The position numbers and the translations under genes are program-made. This document shows positions 43,428 to 53,110 of a stretch of DNA of 64,000 bases, piece after piece. The notes under the pieces were generated by a model. The model searched no databases, had not been told where the DNA came from, and saw only the letters and a program-made list of their open reading frames with translations. Numbering within the stretch: position 1 is the stretch's first letter; each line of letters begins with the position of its first letter. The DNA comes from Oligoflexus sp. (GTDB lineage Bacteria; Bdellovibrionota_B; Oligoflexia; Oligoflexales; Oligoflexaceae): assembly GCF_035712445.1 (NCBI RefSeq), contig NZ_DASTAT010000124.1, positions 1 to 64,000 on the forward strand, in the 5' to 3' direction.

Positions 43428-44471
43428 TCAGCTCGCAGTCTTCGGTGCAGCCGCAGCCGCCGCAGCCGCCGCCTGTTGTTTCGCAGCCGCAGCCGCAGCG
43501 TTGGCAGCCGCTGCATCGGCCTTGGCCTTGTCAGCTTCAGCGCGTGCTCTCGCAGCTTCGGCTTTGGCTTTCTCCACTTCAGCTTCCAGCGACTTGTTTT
43601 TGGTTTCAAGCTGCTGATACTTCAATTTCAGAGCGTTAAGCTCCGCCTGAAGAGCCGCGGCGCTGGCCTGAGCCGCACCCAGGTCCACTTTGGTCTTGCC
43701 CAGATCATCCTGAGTCTTCGTATAAATATCCTTCAATTCATCGTAGCGGCCCTGAAGCGTCGCGAGGCTATTCTCGAGTTCCTTGATACGCGCGTTGGCG
43801 GCATCAAGACTCTTTTGCAGTTCCGCGTTCTTCGTCTGAAGAACGGTGGCCTGCTCCTGCAGTTTGCGGTTGGCTTCCTGCTGCGCGGTCAGATCCTGAG
43901 TCATCTTCGCGTTGGCAGCCTCCATCGCGGTCAGCTTCGCCACCTGATTATCATAGTTCGCACGCGCGGTTTTGATTTCCTCGGCCATGCGGCGCGCAGC
44001 GGCGGTTTCACTGTTCTTCGCAGCGGCAAGGTCCTGCCGCAGCCTGGCGATTTGAGCATCCTGGTTTTTCGATTTGCCTTCCAGATCCGTGATCTTCTGC
44101 TGGGTCATGCGCTGCTGCTCGGCCGTGGGCGCATTGGCGAGCTGCACCTGAAGTTTTGCAAGTTCGGCCTTATAATCCGCCAGAGTCTGACTCTGCGCAT
44201 CCAGCTGGGTTTTATAGGCGGTTTCCACCTGCGTTCCCGACTTGTTCAGATCGTCGATACGCTGCTGCAGCTGACTCACTCTTTCATTGTTGGTCTTGAG
44301 TTCGGTTGAAATCTCCGAGCGCTCATCACCCAAACGCTCGACTTCCTGGGCCAACTTCTCATTGTTGGCAACGGCTTTCTCAAACTCTGCTGTGGACATT
44401 TGACCATCCTGACCCGAACCACACGCCGTGAACAGGAGGAACGCGACAAGGGAAATCCCACGATAATTCAT
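43428..44471 (-). CDS. coiled-coil lipoprotein
   Basis: 347 aa. Lipobox FTAC at about residue 17. Almost the whole mature protein is a long coiled coil with heptads (EKLAQEVERLGDERSEIS, LQTKNAELQKSLDAANARIKELENSL) and ends in an Ala/Lys-rich low-complexity tail (about 300-345; QQAAAAAAAAAPKTAS). Similar rods span the periplasm in this group. No catalytic domain. A weak GGGG precedes the ATG. It may act as an envelope spacer or scaffold. Confidence 0.82.
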   Translation of the reverse strand: MNYRGISLVAFLLFTACGSGQDGQMSTAEFEKAVANNEKLAQEVERLGDERSEISTELKTNNERVSQLQQRIDDLNKSGTQVETAYKTQLDAQSQTLADYKAELAKLQVQLANAPTAEQQRMTQQKITDLEGKSKNQDAQIARLRQDLAAAKNSETAAARRMAEEIKTARANYDNQVAKLTAMEAANAKMTQDLTAQQEANRKLQEQATVLQTKNAELQKSLDAANARIKELENSLATLQGRYDELKDIYTKTQDDLGKTKVDLGAAQASAAALQAELNALKLKYQQLETKNKSLEAEVEKAKAEAARARAEADKAKADAAAANAAAAAAKQQAAAAAAAAAPKTAS

Positions 44472-44739
44472 AACAACCCCATTGCTGATACCGGAACATT
44501 AAGAAAGTTTGAGCTGCCTTTTGCAAAAGCCAGGCCCAATTCCTTTTCATGAGTGATTCAAAGATCCTGTGCATGCGGAGTGACCATCAATGACGCTCCG
44601 AGCGCACGAGACTCAGGCGATACACGCGCGCCGATTCTTACCGTGATACCGCATTTGCGAATACTTCTCTCGCGTTTATGCAGGCAGTGTAAAGTTTTTG
44701 TTTACGTCTAATTCTTGATCGGCCGGCTGAAGAGAGGGA

Positions 44740-45621
44740 TCAGAATTGAAGGCTTAGCTGAAAACCCTGCACCGAGAGCAGAGGATTCAGAAGTTCCAAC
44801 TGAAGATGCTTGTCATGAAAGCTGGTGGACACGAGAGGATAAGTGGAGAGTGGCTGCAGCGCCACAGAAGAACGCGAAGGCGCGCGATATCCCGCTTCCA
44901 GGACGCTCGTTCCATAAGCCAGGGCTGTCACACCGAGCGAGAGCTGCGCGACCTGCTTGGATCTTCTGATAAAAGCCTGATTCCCGGCAACGAGTTCCAA
45001 AAACACAGGATTGATGTCATCCCCAGTTTGAATGGCCCTGCGCCGCAGCGAGGCTGTCTCCTGCTCGGCTTTTTTCGCGTCCTGGTTTTTGGAATAGGCA
45101 AAGTAAAGCCCAAGACCCTGGGCGCTTCCCAGCGTGAGACCCAGGAAAATTTTGCCCTGAAGCAGTTGATTCAGGCCAAAAGGCAGATAGGTTTCCGGTC
45201 GATCGAACGCTGCCCGCGCGACCACGATCCGCGATCCGCGCCCCTCCCGCACGTCCGCAAAAAACCTTTGGGCCCGCCGACTCCGCACGACATCGGGCAG
45301 GTCCAGGTCCGGGTCTTCATCCAGCGCTCTTTTGAAGAGCGCCCGGGCTTTTTGCTCACGATCCATCTCCAAAACCGCCGCCGCGGCCAGCATCAAGGCC
45401 TTGCCGCGACGGGTGCCGCGTTTCTCTCGGGCAAGACTCATGGCTTTTTTGTAAGAGCGGGAAAACTTCTGTTCGCTATAATCGTCCAGGGCGTCCTGGT
45501 AACTGGCCGCGCGCGCTGTCATGGGGCCGAGCAGGGCGGCCCCGAGCACGATAAGTAAAATCACTCGCTTGCAGACCGAATCCACCGTATTGATACTCCC
45601 ATGGCTTTCTTCAGCCTTCAT
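44740..45621 (-). CDS. exported protein with TPR-like repeat, unknown function
   Basis: 293 aa. Signal-like helix CKRVILLIVLGAALLGPMTARA. Residues 45-110 contain a TPR-like pair (YSEQKFSRSYKKAMSLAREKRG, DREQKARALFKRALDEDPDLDLPDVVRS). A further membrane-type segment (GLNQLLQGKIFLGLTLGSAQGLGLYFAYS) and another (AQLSLGVTALAYGTSVLEAGY) resemble the DUF5683-type two-helix arrangement of envelope proteins. The ATG at 45621 lacks a ribosome binding site; a GTG at 45585 after GGGAG is the better start. Family unsure. Confidence 0.65.
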   Translation of the reverse strand: MKAEESHGSINTVDSVCKRVILLIVLGAALLGPMTARAASYQDALDDYSEQKFSRSYKKAMSLAREKRGTRRGKALMLAAAAVLEMDREQKARALFKRALDEDPDLDLPDVVRSRRAQRFFADVREGRGSRIVVARAAFDRPETYLPFGLNQLLQGKIFLGLTLGSAQGLGLYFAYSKNQDAKKAEQETASLRRRAIQTGDDINPVFLELVAGNQAFIRRSKQVAQLSLGVTALAYGTSVLEAGYRAPSRSSVALQPLSTYPLVSTSFHDKHLQLELLNPLLSVQGFQLSLQF

Positions 45622-45733
45622 GTTGCAAAGGTGATGCCGCGGCCAAGTGTGGGAAATTTATGACCCCGGGGATGCCAAGGGCAGGCCTATGGCCTATAAT
45701 GGACCTACGCGGAACCAGCAAATAGGATGACTC

Positions 45734-47566
45734 ATGCAGAACTTTTCCTCCCTCGTCGAGATGCAAAAGCAGTCCTGTAAAAAGTTTGCAGATCGCCCCA
45801 TGTATGGGACGCGGATGAAGGGCCAGTGGCGTTGGATCACCTACAAGGAATTCGGCGAGTACGTCGATCACATTCGCGGCGGCTTGAATCACCTGGGCCT
45901 TCGTGAAGGGGAAACGGTTGCCATCATCGCCCGCAACTGCGTGGAGTGGGCGGTTGCAGCCTATGCGACCTATGGCCTGCGCGGCCGCGTCGTGGCCATG
46001 TACGAGAGTCAGAATAGTTCGGAATGGGAATATATCCTGGCGGATTCCAAAGCCACCATCGTCTTCGCCCACAACTCGGTGATCCATGATGTCATCGAAC
46101 GCATCAGCCAAAAGCTGCCGCATATCAAGCATGTGATCAATATACACGATGATGAAACCGAGCATATGTGCTTCAACAAACTCCTGACTCTGGGAAAGAA
46201 GCATCCCGCGCCCGTGATTCCCGCCAAACCCGACGAGGTCATGGGCATCATCTATACCTCGGGCACCACGGATAAACCCAAAGGCGTGCTGCTGAGCCAC
46301 GCGAATATCCTGAGCCAGATCGAGGCCATCAAGCAGCGCTACACCTTCACCACCGAAGATCAAACCCTCTCCTTCCTTCCCTGGGCCCATGTGTTTGGCC
46401 AGACGGGTGAGGTGCATCTTCTCATCGGCCTCGGTTTTTCCAGCGCCTTTTCCGAAAGCGTCGGCAAGATCCTGGACAATCTCGCGGAAATCAAGCCTAC
46501 CATGCTGATGTCGGTTCCGCGGATCTTCAACCGCATCTATGAAAGCGTGAACAATAAAATCCAGCGCGGTCCTGGCATCATCCGCTGGATTTTCCAGCAT
46601 GGAATGGCCGGCGCCGAGAACAGGCGCCTGGGTCGCCCCAGCACGTTTCTGCAGAACCTCTGCTTTGCGCTCGCGGATAAACTCGTCTTTAAAAAAATTC
46701 GCGGGGCCTTCGGGGGTCGCCTGAAGTATGCGATCAGCGGCGGCGCAGCGCTGCAAATCGAAGTCGCATCCTTCATCGCGAATCTCGGCATCACCGTCTA
46801 CGAAGGCTATGGACTCAGTGAAACGAGCCCACTCGTCGCCGCCAACTTCCCCGGTCATATCAAAATCGGCACCATCGGCAAGGTCCTCCCCAACGTTGAA
46901 GTCAGGATTGATACCAAGGTCGGTGACTCGGACATTCCCGGTGCGGGCGAGATCGTCGTATACGGCCCCAATGTGATGAAGGGCTACCATAATCTGCCCG
47001 AGGAAACCGCCAAGGTCATGACCTCGGACGGCGGCTTCCGCACAGGTGATGTGGGCTACTTCGATGCGGATGGCTTCATGACGCTCTGCGGTCGGGTCAA
47101 GGAGCAGTTCAAGCTGCAAAACGGCAAGTATGTGGTGCCGACCCTCATTGAAGACAGCCTGAATCTGAGCACCTACATTTCCTACTCGCTCGTCTACGGT
47201 GATAATCGCGAATACACCGTGGTCGTCATCAATGTGAATCTGGACGAGGTCGTTCATTATGCGAAATCCCGCGGCCTTTATCAGCAGACGCATGATGTGA
47301 TCCCGAAAGAGGACGTCGAGAAAATCCTGAACATGGATCAGATCCAATCGCTCTTCGAACGCATCATCAAAGATCAGTGCGCAGGCATCAAAGGCTATGA
47401 AGTCCCCCGCAAGTTCATGCTGACAGCGGATGAGTGGAGCGCCAATACCGGGTTTCTGACGCAAACCTTCAAACTGCGGCGCATGCCGATCATCAGTCAC
47501 TATGCGGATCAGATCGACCTTCTCTATCATGAAGCCCGCAGCTTTCTGGAAGCCGCCAACGGCTGA
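45734..47566 (+). CDS. long-chain fatty acid-CoA ligase (AMP-forming)
   Basis: 610 aa AMP-dependent synthetase that activates fatty acids to acyl-CoA with ATP. P-loop YTSGTTDKPKGV, YGLSETSPLV, and the catalytic-lysine end region GDVGYFDADGFMTLCGRVKEQFKLQNGKYV are all present; the length and the long C-terminal segment are of the FadD15/bubblegum type. AGGA precedes the ATG by 6 bases. Eight bases separate it from the DUF5916 gene, so the two are co-transcribed. Confidence 0.92.
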   Translation: MQNFSSLVEMQKQSCKKFADRPMYGTRMKGQWRWITYKEFGEYVDHIRGGLNHLGLREGETVAIIARNCVEWAVAAYATYGLRGRVVAMYESQNSSEWEYILADSKATIVFAHNSVIHDVIERISQKLPHIKHVINIHDDETEHMCFNKLLTLGKKHPAPVIPAKPDEVMGIIYTSGTTDKPKGVLLSHANILSQIEAIKQRYTFTTEDQTLSFLPWAHVFGQTGEVHLLIGLGFSSAFSESVGKILDNLAEIKPTMLMSVPRIFNRIYESVNNKIQRGPGIIRWIFQHGMAGAENRRLGRPSTFLQNLCFALADKLVFKKIRGAFGGRLKYAISGGAALQIEVASFIANLGITVYEGYGLSETSPLVAANFPGHIKIGTIGKVLPNVEVRIDTKVGDSDIPGAGEIVVYGPNVMKGYHNLPEETAKVMTSDGGFRTGDVGYFDADGFMTLCGRVKEQFKLQNGKYVVPTLIEDSLNLSTYISYSLVYGDNREYTVVVINVNLDEVVHYAKSRGLYQQTHDVIPKEDVEKILNMDQIQSLFERIIKDQCAGIKGYEVPRKFMLTADEWSANTGFLTQTFKLRRMPIISHYADQIDLLYHEARSFLEAANG

Positions 47567-47574
47567 GACCCAAG

Positions 47575-49665
47575 ATGCAGACAGCTCTCCTGACCCTGGC
47601 TTTGCAGCTTAGCCGCTGGCCCGCCACCACGCCTTTGACTGTGGATGGCAGGCTGGACGAAGCTTTCTGGCAAAGCGCACCTGCCATCACCGACTTCCAT
47701 CAGGTGCTGCCCGAAGCCGGGACGCCCACGGCGGCCACGCGCGTGGTCATCGCCGTGGATGAGCGTTACTTTTATGTGGGCGCTGCGATGCTGGATCCGC
47801 CGGGATCCGCGAGGCTGTCGAACGTCAGTCGCCGCGATCATATCCCGGCCTCGGATGATACGCTGAGCCTGACTTTGGATCCCCTCGGCACACGGGCCCT
47901 GGGGCAGGTGTTCCAGGTGAATCCCGACTGTTCCACGAATGATGGCTTTTATAAGGAAGCCACGCTCGTGACCGACTACTCGGCTGATTTTGATTTTGAA
48001 GCCGCCTGCCATAAGACAGACGAAGGCTGGAGCGTGGAGCTGAAAATCCCTCTGGAGGAACTCCGCTTTGACCAAAACAGTCGAAAGCCATGGAATATCC
48101 TGGTGCAAAGACATTTCGTCCGGGACATGAGATACTCACTGGCCAATGCTCCCCTGCCCCGCGATCCACTTTGCCTTTTGTGCCTCGCACCTTCATTGGA
48201 TAGACAGGAGGCCTTGCCCCCGCAAACATTCCTGCGCGTCACGCCTTATGCTCTTTGGCGGCATACAGACCAGGATACGGCGAGCCGTGGCGTCGACATC
48301 AAATACCGCCTGGATTCATCATCCTATGTGGACGCCACCATCAATCCCGATTTTTCCCAGGTGAATCTGGATGAGCCGCAGCTTTCCGCCAATACGCGCT
48401 TTGCGCTTTCCTCACCGGAAAACCGTCCCTTCTTCTTGGAAGGCGCCGATATTCTGGAAACGCCGCTGAAAACCATGAGCACGCGCTCGATCGTACAGCC
48501 GAGCTGGGGCATGAAATATACGCGGCGCCTGGACGGTCAGGACACCATGCTCCTGACCGGGGATGATCGCAGCGCGAATCGGATTCTGATTCCTGGGCCC
48601 TATCGTTCACGCTATCAAACGATCAACGCAAGACAGAAGTATTGGATCGGGAGCACGCAGTGGAAGAACGAGGACACTCAGTTTGGACTCAGTTACACGC
48701 ATCGTTCTTATGACGAGCAGGGTTCCAATCAAACCCTGGGATTAACGGCCCTTCATCTTTTCAGCCGTGAAGATTCCCTGCGTTGGCAGGCCATCCTCAG
48801 TCGTTCCGATGACACCTGGAATCCTGAGCCCCACCATGAGTCGATAGGCAGCGCCGGCTTTCTCCTCTTCCAACATAAAGGCGAAGTCTGGCACAGCAGT
48901 CTGGAACTGAAATCCCTGGGCGCCGACTTCCGTTCGGACCTCGGCTTCAATCCGCGCAATGATTATCGGCTCGGCATACTCACGCAGAAGCTGCATCAGG
49001 ATCTGGGGAGCACCCACATCGTTTATTATCTGCGCATGACGCAGAAAACCGAACTCTCCCAGCGGCCCATGCAGATTCAAAATGCCCCGGGCCTTACGCT
49101 GAGCGGCTGGCTCGGGGCCGAGCTGACTCTGGAAACAAGGCCGGAAACCCAAGAGCGAATTCGTGAGGACGGGGCCCTTCACCGCTACCAGCAGCATATG
49201 GCGAGTCTTGGTCTTTATCCTGGTTCGGTCGTGACCTGGGTCCAGTGTGATCTGACCTTTGGGGAACGCCTGGATGTGACCGATGATCGCGTGCGGCCTG
49301 GGCGCGCGGAATCCTGTGCAGTGCGACTGGCCTTAGGGCCCCGGATCGAATGGAATGCGAGCTTCAGCCAGGAAAAGCTTCTGACGGAAGATGCCTGGAA
49401 TGACAAGGATCCCATCCTGGTCAATCGCGTCGCGCGGCATCTTCTTGTGTTTCCGCTCACCACGCGCTTTTCCCTGCGCTACATCCGGCAGGAGGAGCGC
49501 ACGAAAAGGATGGAGGCAGCACGGGAGCATACGGAGATTGATTCTTTGAATCTTTCCTATGAAAATACCGAGACTTTGACGCTGCATGCCGGCGCGACCC
49601 ATTCCAAGGGCGATGCTGCCACGCAGCGCGATTATTATCTGAAAGTGTCCGCCCGCCTTCCTTGA
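47575..49665 (+). CDS. DUF5916 / CBM9-like outer-membrane-type protein
   Basis: 696 aa. A carbohydrate-binding-9-like N-terminal domain (LTVDGRLDEAFWQSAPAITDF, ERYFYVGAAMLDP) is followed by DUF5916 (INPDFSQVNLDEPQLSANTRF, PENRPFFLEGADIL) and a C-terminal barrel of alternating strands. The N terminus is only weakly signal-like (MQTALLTLALQLSR). DUF5916 proteins are outer-membrane barrels of unknown function in Bacteroidetes, myxobacteria and others. It is translated right after the acyl-CoA ligase, suggesting a link to lipid or fatty-acid uptake (inference). Confidence 0.85.
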   Translation: MQTALLTLALQLSRWPATTPLTVDGRLDEAFWQSAPAITDFHQVLPEAGTPTAATRVVIAVDERYFYVGAAMLDPPGSARLSNVSRRDHIPASDDTLSLTLDPLGTRALGQVFQVNPDCSTNDGFYKEATLVTDYSADFDFEAACHKTDEGWSVELKIPLEELRFDQNSRKPWNILVQRHFVRDMRYSLANAPLPRDPLCLLCLAPSLDRQEALPPQTFLRVTPYALWRHTDQDTASRGVDIKYRLDSSSYVDATINPDFSQVNLDEPQLSANTRFALSSPENRPFFLEGADILETPLKTMSTRSIVQPSWGMKYTRRLDGQDTMLLTGDDRSANRILIPGPYRSRYQTINARQKYWIGSTQWKNEDTQFGLSYTHRSYDEQGSNQTLGLTALHLFSREDSLRWQAILSRSDDTWNPEPHHESIGSAGFLLFQHKGEVWHSSLELKSLGADFRSDLGFNPRNDYRLGILTQKLHQDLGSTHIVYYLRMTQKTELSQRPMQIQNAPGLTLSGWLGAELTLETRPETQERIREDGALHRYQQHMASLGLYPGSVVTWVQCDLTFGERLDVTDDRVRPGRAESCAVRLALGPRIEWNASFSQEKLLTEDAWNDKDPILVNRVARHLLVFPLTTRFSLRYIRQEERTKRMEAAREHTEIDSLNLSYENTETLTLHAGATHSKGDAATQRDYYLKVSARLP

Positions 49666-49794
49666 CCTGCACGGCTTCCCGACACTGGGCGTCCCTTCGA
49701 CAAAGAGTTTCGAATTCTTACCGCTTCTTACCGCTGGTCCTGAATTTGCACCTGAAGGGGCGTTGCAAGAAACTCTGCGAAATGTGGGACTGCC

Positions 49795-50550
49795 ATGAAA
49801 CAGCGTCGTTTTCCTTTGTCGATCCTCGTGCTGCTGCTTCTTTCGATCGCCATTATCCTATGGAAATCACCGCGTTCAGCCCGTATGGCCGCGATTGATA
49901 AAAGTCCCGAGGCCCCGGCGGCCCCAGCTGAAACACGGGATGGGGCGCCTGCGCCGGTTCCTCCCGTTGCCTATAGGAAAGCTGCGAAGATCGCGGACGA
50001 GGTCACCGACCTTCCTGATATTCAAGAGATCGCGGCCCTTGTGGAAAGCGTGAATCCCATGAAGGCTTCGGACCTTCAAGAGGCGGTCGCATCCCTGCGA
50101 AGCTATCCGCCGCCCGAGGTTACAGCTTATTTCATCAAGAGCTTGAAAGAGATCGGCAGCCAAAGACCTCATGAACGGGATCGCCTGATCATGGTCGCCA
50201 ATAGCCTTCAATCGAAGACGGATCTTCCGTTTTGGGTTGACCTTGTGAAGCGGGAAACGCCCCGCTATGCAGACGAGGAAAAGCTTCGCAATCCTCAGCA
50301 TCCGACTTTGGAATCGCGCTTTGTGGATATGGAGCAGCTCCAGGCCATTCGCAATATCGGTCTTCTGGCCCGTGACAATCGCGAGGCCCGTCGGGTTTTG
50401 ATGGAAGTCATCCTGACTCCAAATCCCAGCATGCATAGGACTTTGCATCGGGAAGAGGCTTACCTCACCCTGAAGGAAGCCGACCTTGCGGCTTCGCTAC
50501 GGGTGCTGAAGCAGCTGGCCGCGGAAGATGACCTTTTGAAACGCCTTTAA
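49795..50550 (+). CDS. membrane-anchored HEAT/helical-repeat-like protein
   Basis: 251 aa. An N-terminal hydrophobic helix (FPLSILVLLLLSIAIILW) anchors a Pro/Ala linker (35-60) and a helical domain (70-250) with regularly spaced helices resembling HEAT repeats (EAVASLRSYPPPEVTAYFIKSLKEIG). No catalytic motif and no named family. It is 21 bases ahead of the metzincin-motif lipoprotein gene, so the two may be one operon. Confidence 0.7.
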   Translation: MKQRRFPLSILVLLLLSIAIILWKSPRSARMAAIDKSPEAPAAPAETRDGAPAPVPPVAYRKAAKIADEVTDLPDIQEIAALVESVNPMKASDLQEAVASLRSYPPPEVTAYFIKSLKEIGSQRPHERDRLIMVANSLQSKTDLPFWVDLVKRETPRYADEEKLRNPQHPTLESRFVDMEQLQAIRNIGLLARDNREARRVLMEVILTPNPSMHRTLHREEAYLTLKEADLAASLRVLKQLAAEDDLLKRL

Positions 50551-50571
50551 ATAAAGCTTCGGAGCAGATCC

Positions 50572-52284
50572 ATGAAGACTATCAGGATAGCAAGCATCCT
50601 TTGCGTTTACGTGATCGCAGCCGCCTGTCAGCAGTCGGAAGTCATAAGTCGACGTCAGGCCAGCAGCGGGTCGGCCCAGGCGGCCATACTCAATCAGGGA
50701 CTTTCCCTTCAGATTCAGGATAATCAGCTTGATGCTTATGATTACACGTTTGGTTCACAGGCTCTTCAGATTCAAAAGCTCGAAGACAAAGGCTCCTCGA
50801 ATCTTGAGATCACGCGAAAGGCTTTTGTGGCTTCGGGCCAGAGCCTGGGCGAAGGCAGCCAGGCGGCGCTGACCTCCCTTTGTCAAAACGTGGGTCTGAG
50901 TTCCGCTGCGGATAGTTATACAGAAGCCAGCAGTCTTCCTGCCGATGGTCGTCTGTATCTCCACTGGCGTTCGCATTATTCTTTGCAGCAAAAGCAGCAG
51001 CTGGGTGCTGTTCTTGAAGCGATCAAGGCGCCTGTGCGCTGCCTTATGAAAATCCAGTTAGGTGCCGAGAGCGACAATCAGTTTGCCTTTGTGAGTCTGG
51101 ATCCGATTCCTGTGGAGCAGCAGAAACTCGCGGGCACGGCCAAGGTCCCTGATGCCGTCGAGGAAGGCCTGATGCTGATCGACGTGAATCCTGCGATCAA
51201 TCTCAATCAGGGGCAGCTGATCCCGATCGAAGGCTCTGCAGAGATTAAACCCAAAATCGCCGCGATTCATAGTGGAGACATCCAGGCCCAGCTCAGTAAA
51301 TATTCCGGCGCTGCCTGCCGGTATCATACTCTGAAAGGCCAGACCAAAGTCGGCAACCCGACCGCGCTTCGCTCCTATGAATATAGCGTGAGCAGCGCCA
51401 AACCCTATACTTTGGGCAGCGTTCGCCCGCAAAGCATCAGCGGCCGTAATCTTCCCGCCTGCAGCAAGGTCAAGACCGAGGTCATCGACCGCACCATTCA
51501 GGCGAACGTGGCCTGCGGTGATTATCGCAGCATTCAGGATGAAGGTTTGGAAGCCGGCTGTCAGTGGTCGGTGGAAGTCGTGAATGCGAACGATCCAGGA
51601 AACGTGCTGGGTTATAACATCAGCATGGAAAAAATCACCTTTGAATCTGTCGACGTCAGCACAACCGCAGGCGCCGCTAGCGTCATCCCCGAAGCGCCCA
51701 ATAACCCTGTCCGCACGCGCAGCACGGTCTTCAATGGTTTCAGCGCAGGCCAGCTGACATCCATGGAACAGGCCTTCGATTTTTGGATCGGCGTCAGCCC
51801 TAAATCCTATGCGACCCACTTCGATAAATTCGTGACCCGCGTCAACTACCTTGGCCGCACCGGCCCTGACTGCAGCGTGCAGGGCGTGCTCGCCTATGTC
51901 GAGACCCTCACCTCCACCGAGATCTTCTGGTGTGAAGCCGCCGGCATGAGCGCCGCCGCCATCACCAATCAAAATTCACCGCTGCAGATCATGCTGATCG
52001 GCGTCACCGCCTTTCATGAAAACCTTCACACCCGCGGCCGCGAACATGACTTCGACGCGCCCCAGTATCAACCCTGTCTCGGCACCGCGGAATCCGCCCT
52101 GCTTTCCTTCGATGCACTGAAAACCTGTACCGATGATTACTGCCTCGCCTTCAAAGACTTCGCTTTGCAGGAATACAAGGCCGAACTCGATTACAGCCTG
52201 CAAGGCGACGCCCGCCGTTTCCAAGGCCAATGCCAGATCTGGAACAATGGGCTCGGCCTGAAAGCCACGGACTTCAGAACGTGA
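50572..52284 (+). CDS. lipoprotein with metzincin-like zinc-binding motif
   Basis: 570 aa. Lipobox AAAC (Cys near 19). No family recognised for the N-terminal 450 residues, which have many Cys and look like beta-rich domains. Near the end, H482-E483-x-x-H486-x-x-G489-x-x-H492 fits the metzincin consensus HExxHxxGxxH exactly, preceded by a hydrophobic helix (PLQIMLIGVTAFH). A Met-turn after the motif is not apparent: the last 78 residues contain no Met. Possibly a secreted metalloprotease or an inactive relative. AATAAAGC...GGAGC precedes the ATG. Confidence 0.75.
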   Translation: MKTIRIASILCVYVIAAACQQSEVISRRQASSGSAQAAILNQGLSLQIQDNQLDAYDYTFGSQALQIQKLEDKGSSNLEITRKAFVASGQSLGEGSQAALTSLCQNVGLSSAADSYTEASSLPADGRLYLHWRSHYSLQQKQQLGAVLEAIKAPVRCLMKIQLGAESDNQFAFVSLDPIPVEQQKLAGTAKVPDAVEEGLMLIDVNPAINLNQGQLIPIEGSAEIKPKIAAIHSGDIQAQLSKYSGAACRYHTLKGQTKVGNPTALRSYEYSVSSAKPYTLGSVRPQSISGRNLPACSKVKTEVIDRTIQANVACGDYRSIQDEGLEAGCQWSVEVVNANDPGNVLGYNISMEKITFESVDVSTTAGAASVIPEAPNNPVRTRSTVFNGFSAGQLTSMEQAFDFWIGVSPKSYATHFDKFVTRVNYLGRTGPDCSVQGVLAYVETLTSTEIFWCEAAGMSAAAITNQNSPLQIMLIGVTAFHENLHTRGREHDFDAPQYQPCLGTAESALLSFDALKTCTDDYCLAFKDFALQEYKAELDYSLQGDARRFQGQCQIWNNGLGLKATDFRT

Positions 52285-52839
52285 TCAACTCCGAATAAAA
52301 CTCGGAAACAGGACCATCACCAGCGCGAGCAGCACAAAAACCAAAGCCGGATAGAAGAGCATTTCCCCGACTCTCAGGATACGGTGGGCGGGGGTGCTGG
52401 CAAAGGCTGTGAACTGGTAGCGGGTGGTGGTGGGATCGCGGCTGACGCTGGCAAGTGTGAAGCTGCGAACGGATGAGCCGGGTATGGGGATCATCAGGCT
52501 TTGCTGCCAGGTTTTGCCGGAGTTTTTGGCTTTGACCTTTATTTTCTTTTGAAGCTGATCCTGGCCCTCGGGATCGCTGATCTGAATATCCAGTCGCATG
52601 GGACTGGGAGGACGACGGTCCCACTCCAAAGTCAGTGTGATGGGAATATCCCCGTCGGGTGCGGCGGGAATGATGAGCTGACCTGCGCCCATCTTTTGCG
52701 AAGACAGCTCGCCACTGGCCAGAATTTGAGGCGGCCTGCGCGGTATAAAGGACGCAGCCACAACACTCAGAAGAAGCAGAGGCAGTCCGAATCCCAGCAG
52801 TCTAAACCCACGATATCTCAGCTTTTTCTGCCAGTTCAT
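52285..52839 (-). CDS. two-helix membrane protein of unknown function
   Basis: 184 aa. ATG at 52839 after AAGGGG. Membrane helices at both ends (LLGFGLPLLLLSVVAASFIP and MLFYPALVFVLLALVMVLFPS) bracket a periplasmic beta-rich domain (ILASGELSSQK ... DIPITLTLEWDRRPPSPMRLDIQISD). No family recognised. It converges with the metzincin-motif lipoprotein; their stop codons are adjacent (52284/52285). Confidence 0.7.
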   Translation of the reverse strand: MNWQKKLRYRGFRLLGFGLPLLLLSVVAASFIPRRPPQILASGELSSQKMGAGQLIIPAAPDGDIPITLTLEWDRRPPSPMRLDIQISDPEGQDQLQKKIKVKAKNSGKTWQQSLMIPIPGSSVRSFTLASVSRDPTTTRYQFTAFASTPAHRILRVGEMLFYPALVFVLLALVMVLFPSFIRS

Positions 52840-53020
52840 CCCGACCCCTTGATCTACGTCATTAAGGCAAGTTCCTTCTTTTGAAGGCTCATTCCCTTTT
52901 TTTGCAATAAAGACCAAGGTCCTTCGTCTAACAAGGGAGCGGGCCAATTGGCTCCCAAGCGAGATAAAGAGGGCGACCTACCGGTGGCTTTGAGATTCAA
53001 AACCACCTGTTCCCCATACA

Positions 53021-53038
53021 ACCAGATCACGATCTGGT
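53021..53038. promoter_or_regulatory. 18-bp palindrome, possible operator
   Basis: ACCAGATC and GATCTGGT around a two-base centre (53021-53038), in the space between hemH and the two-helix gene, both on the minus strand. No T-run follows, so an operator is likelier than a terminator. Confidence 0.4.
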
Positions 53039-53110
53039 CCCAGTCTTGAGAAAACTTTCCTTACTATCCTTTCCCCAATTTCTGCTTTCGCCCTAACTCT
53101 GCCCGCGCGC

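Noticed and set aside
45611..47530. A 639-codon open frame on the minus strand
   Set aside because: Antisense to the clear acyl-CoA ligase; its composition (many His, Asp, Gly) is typical of a shadow frame.
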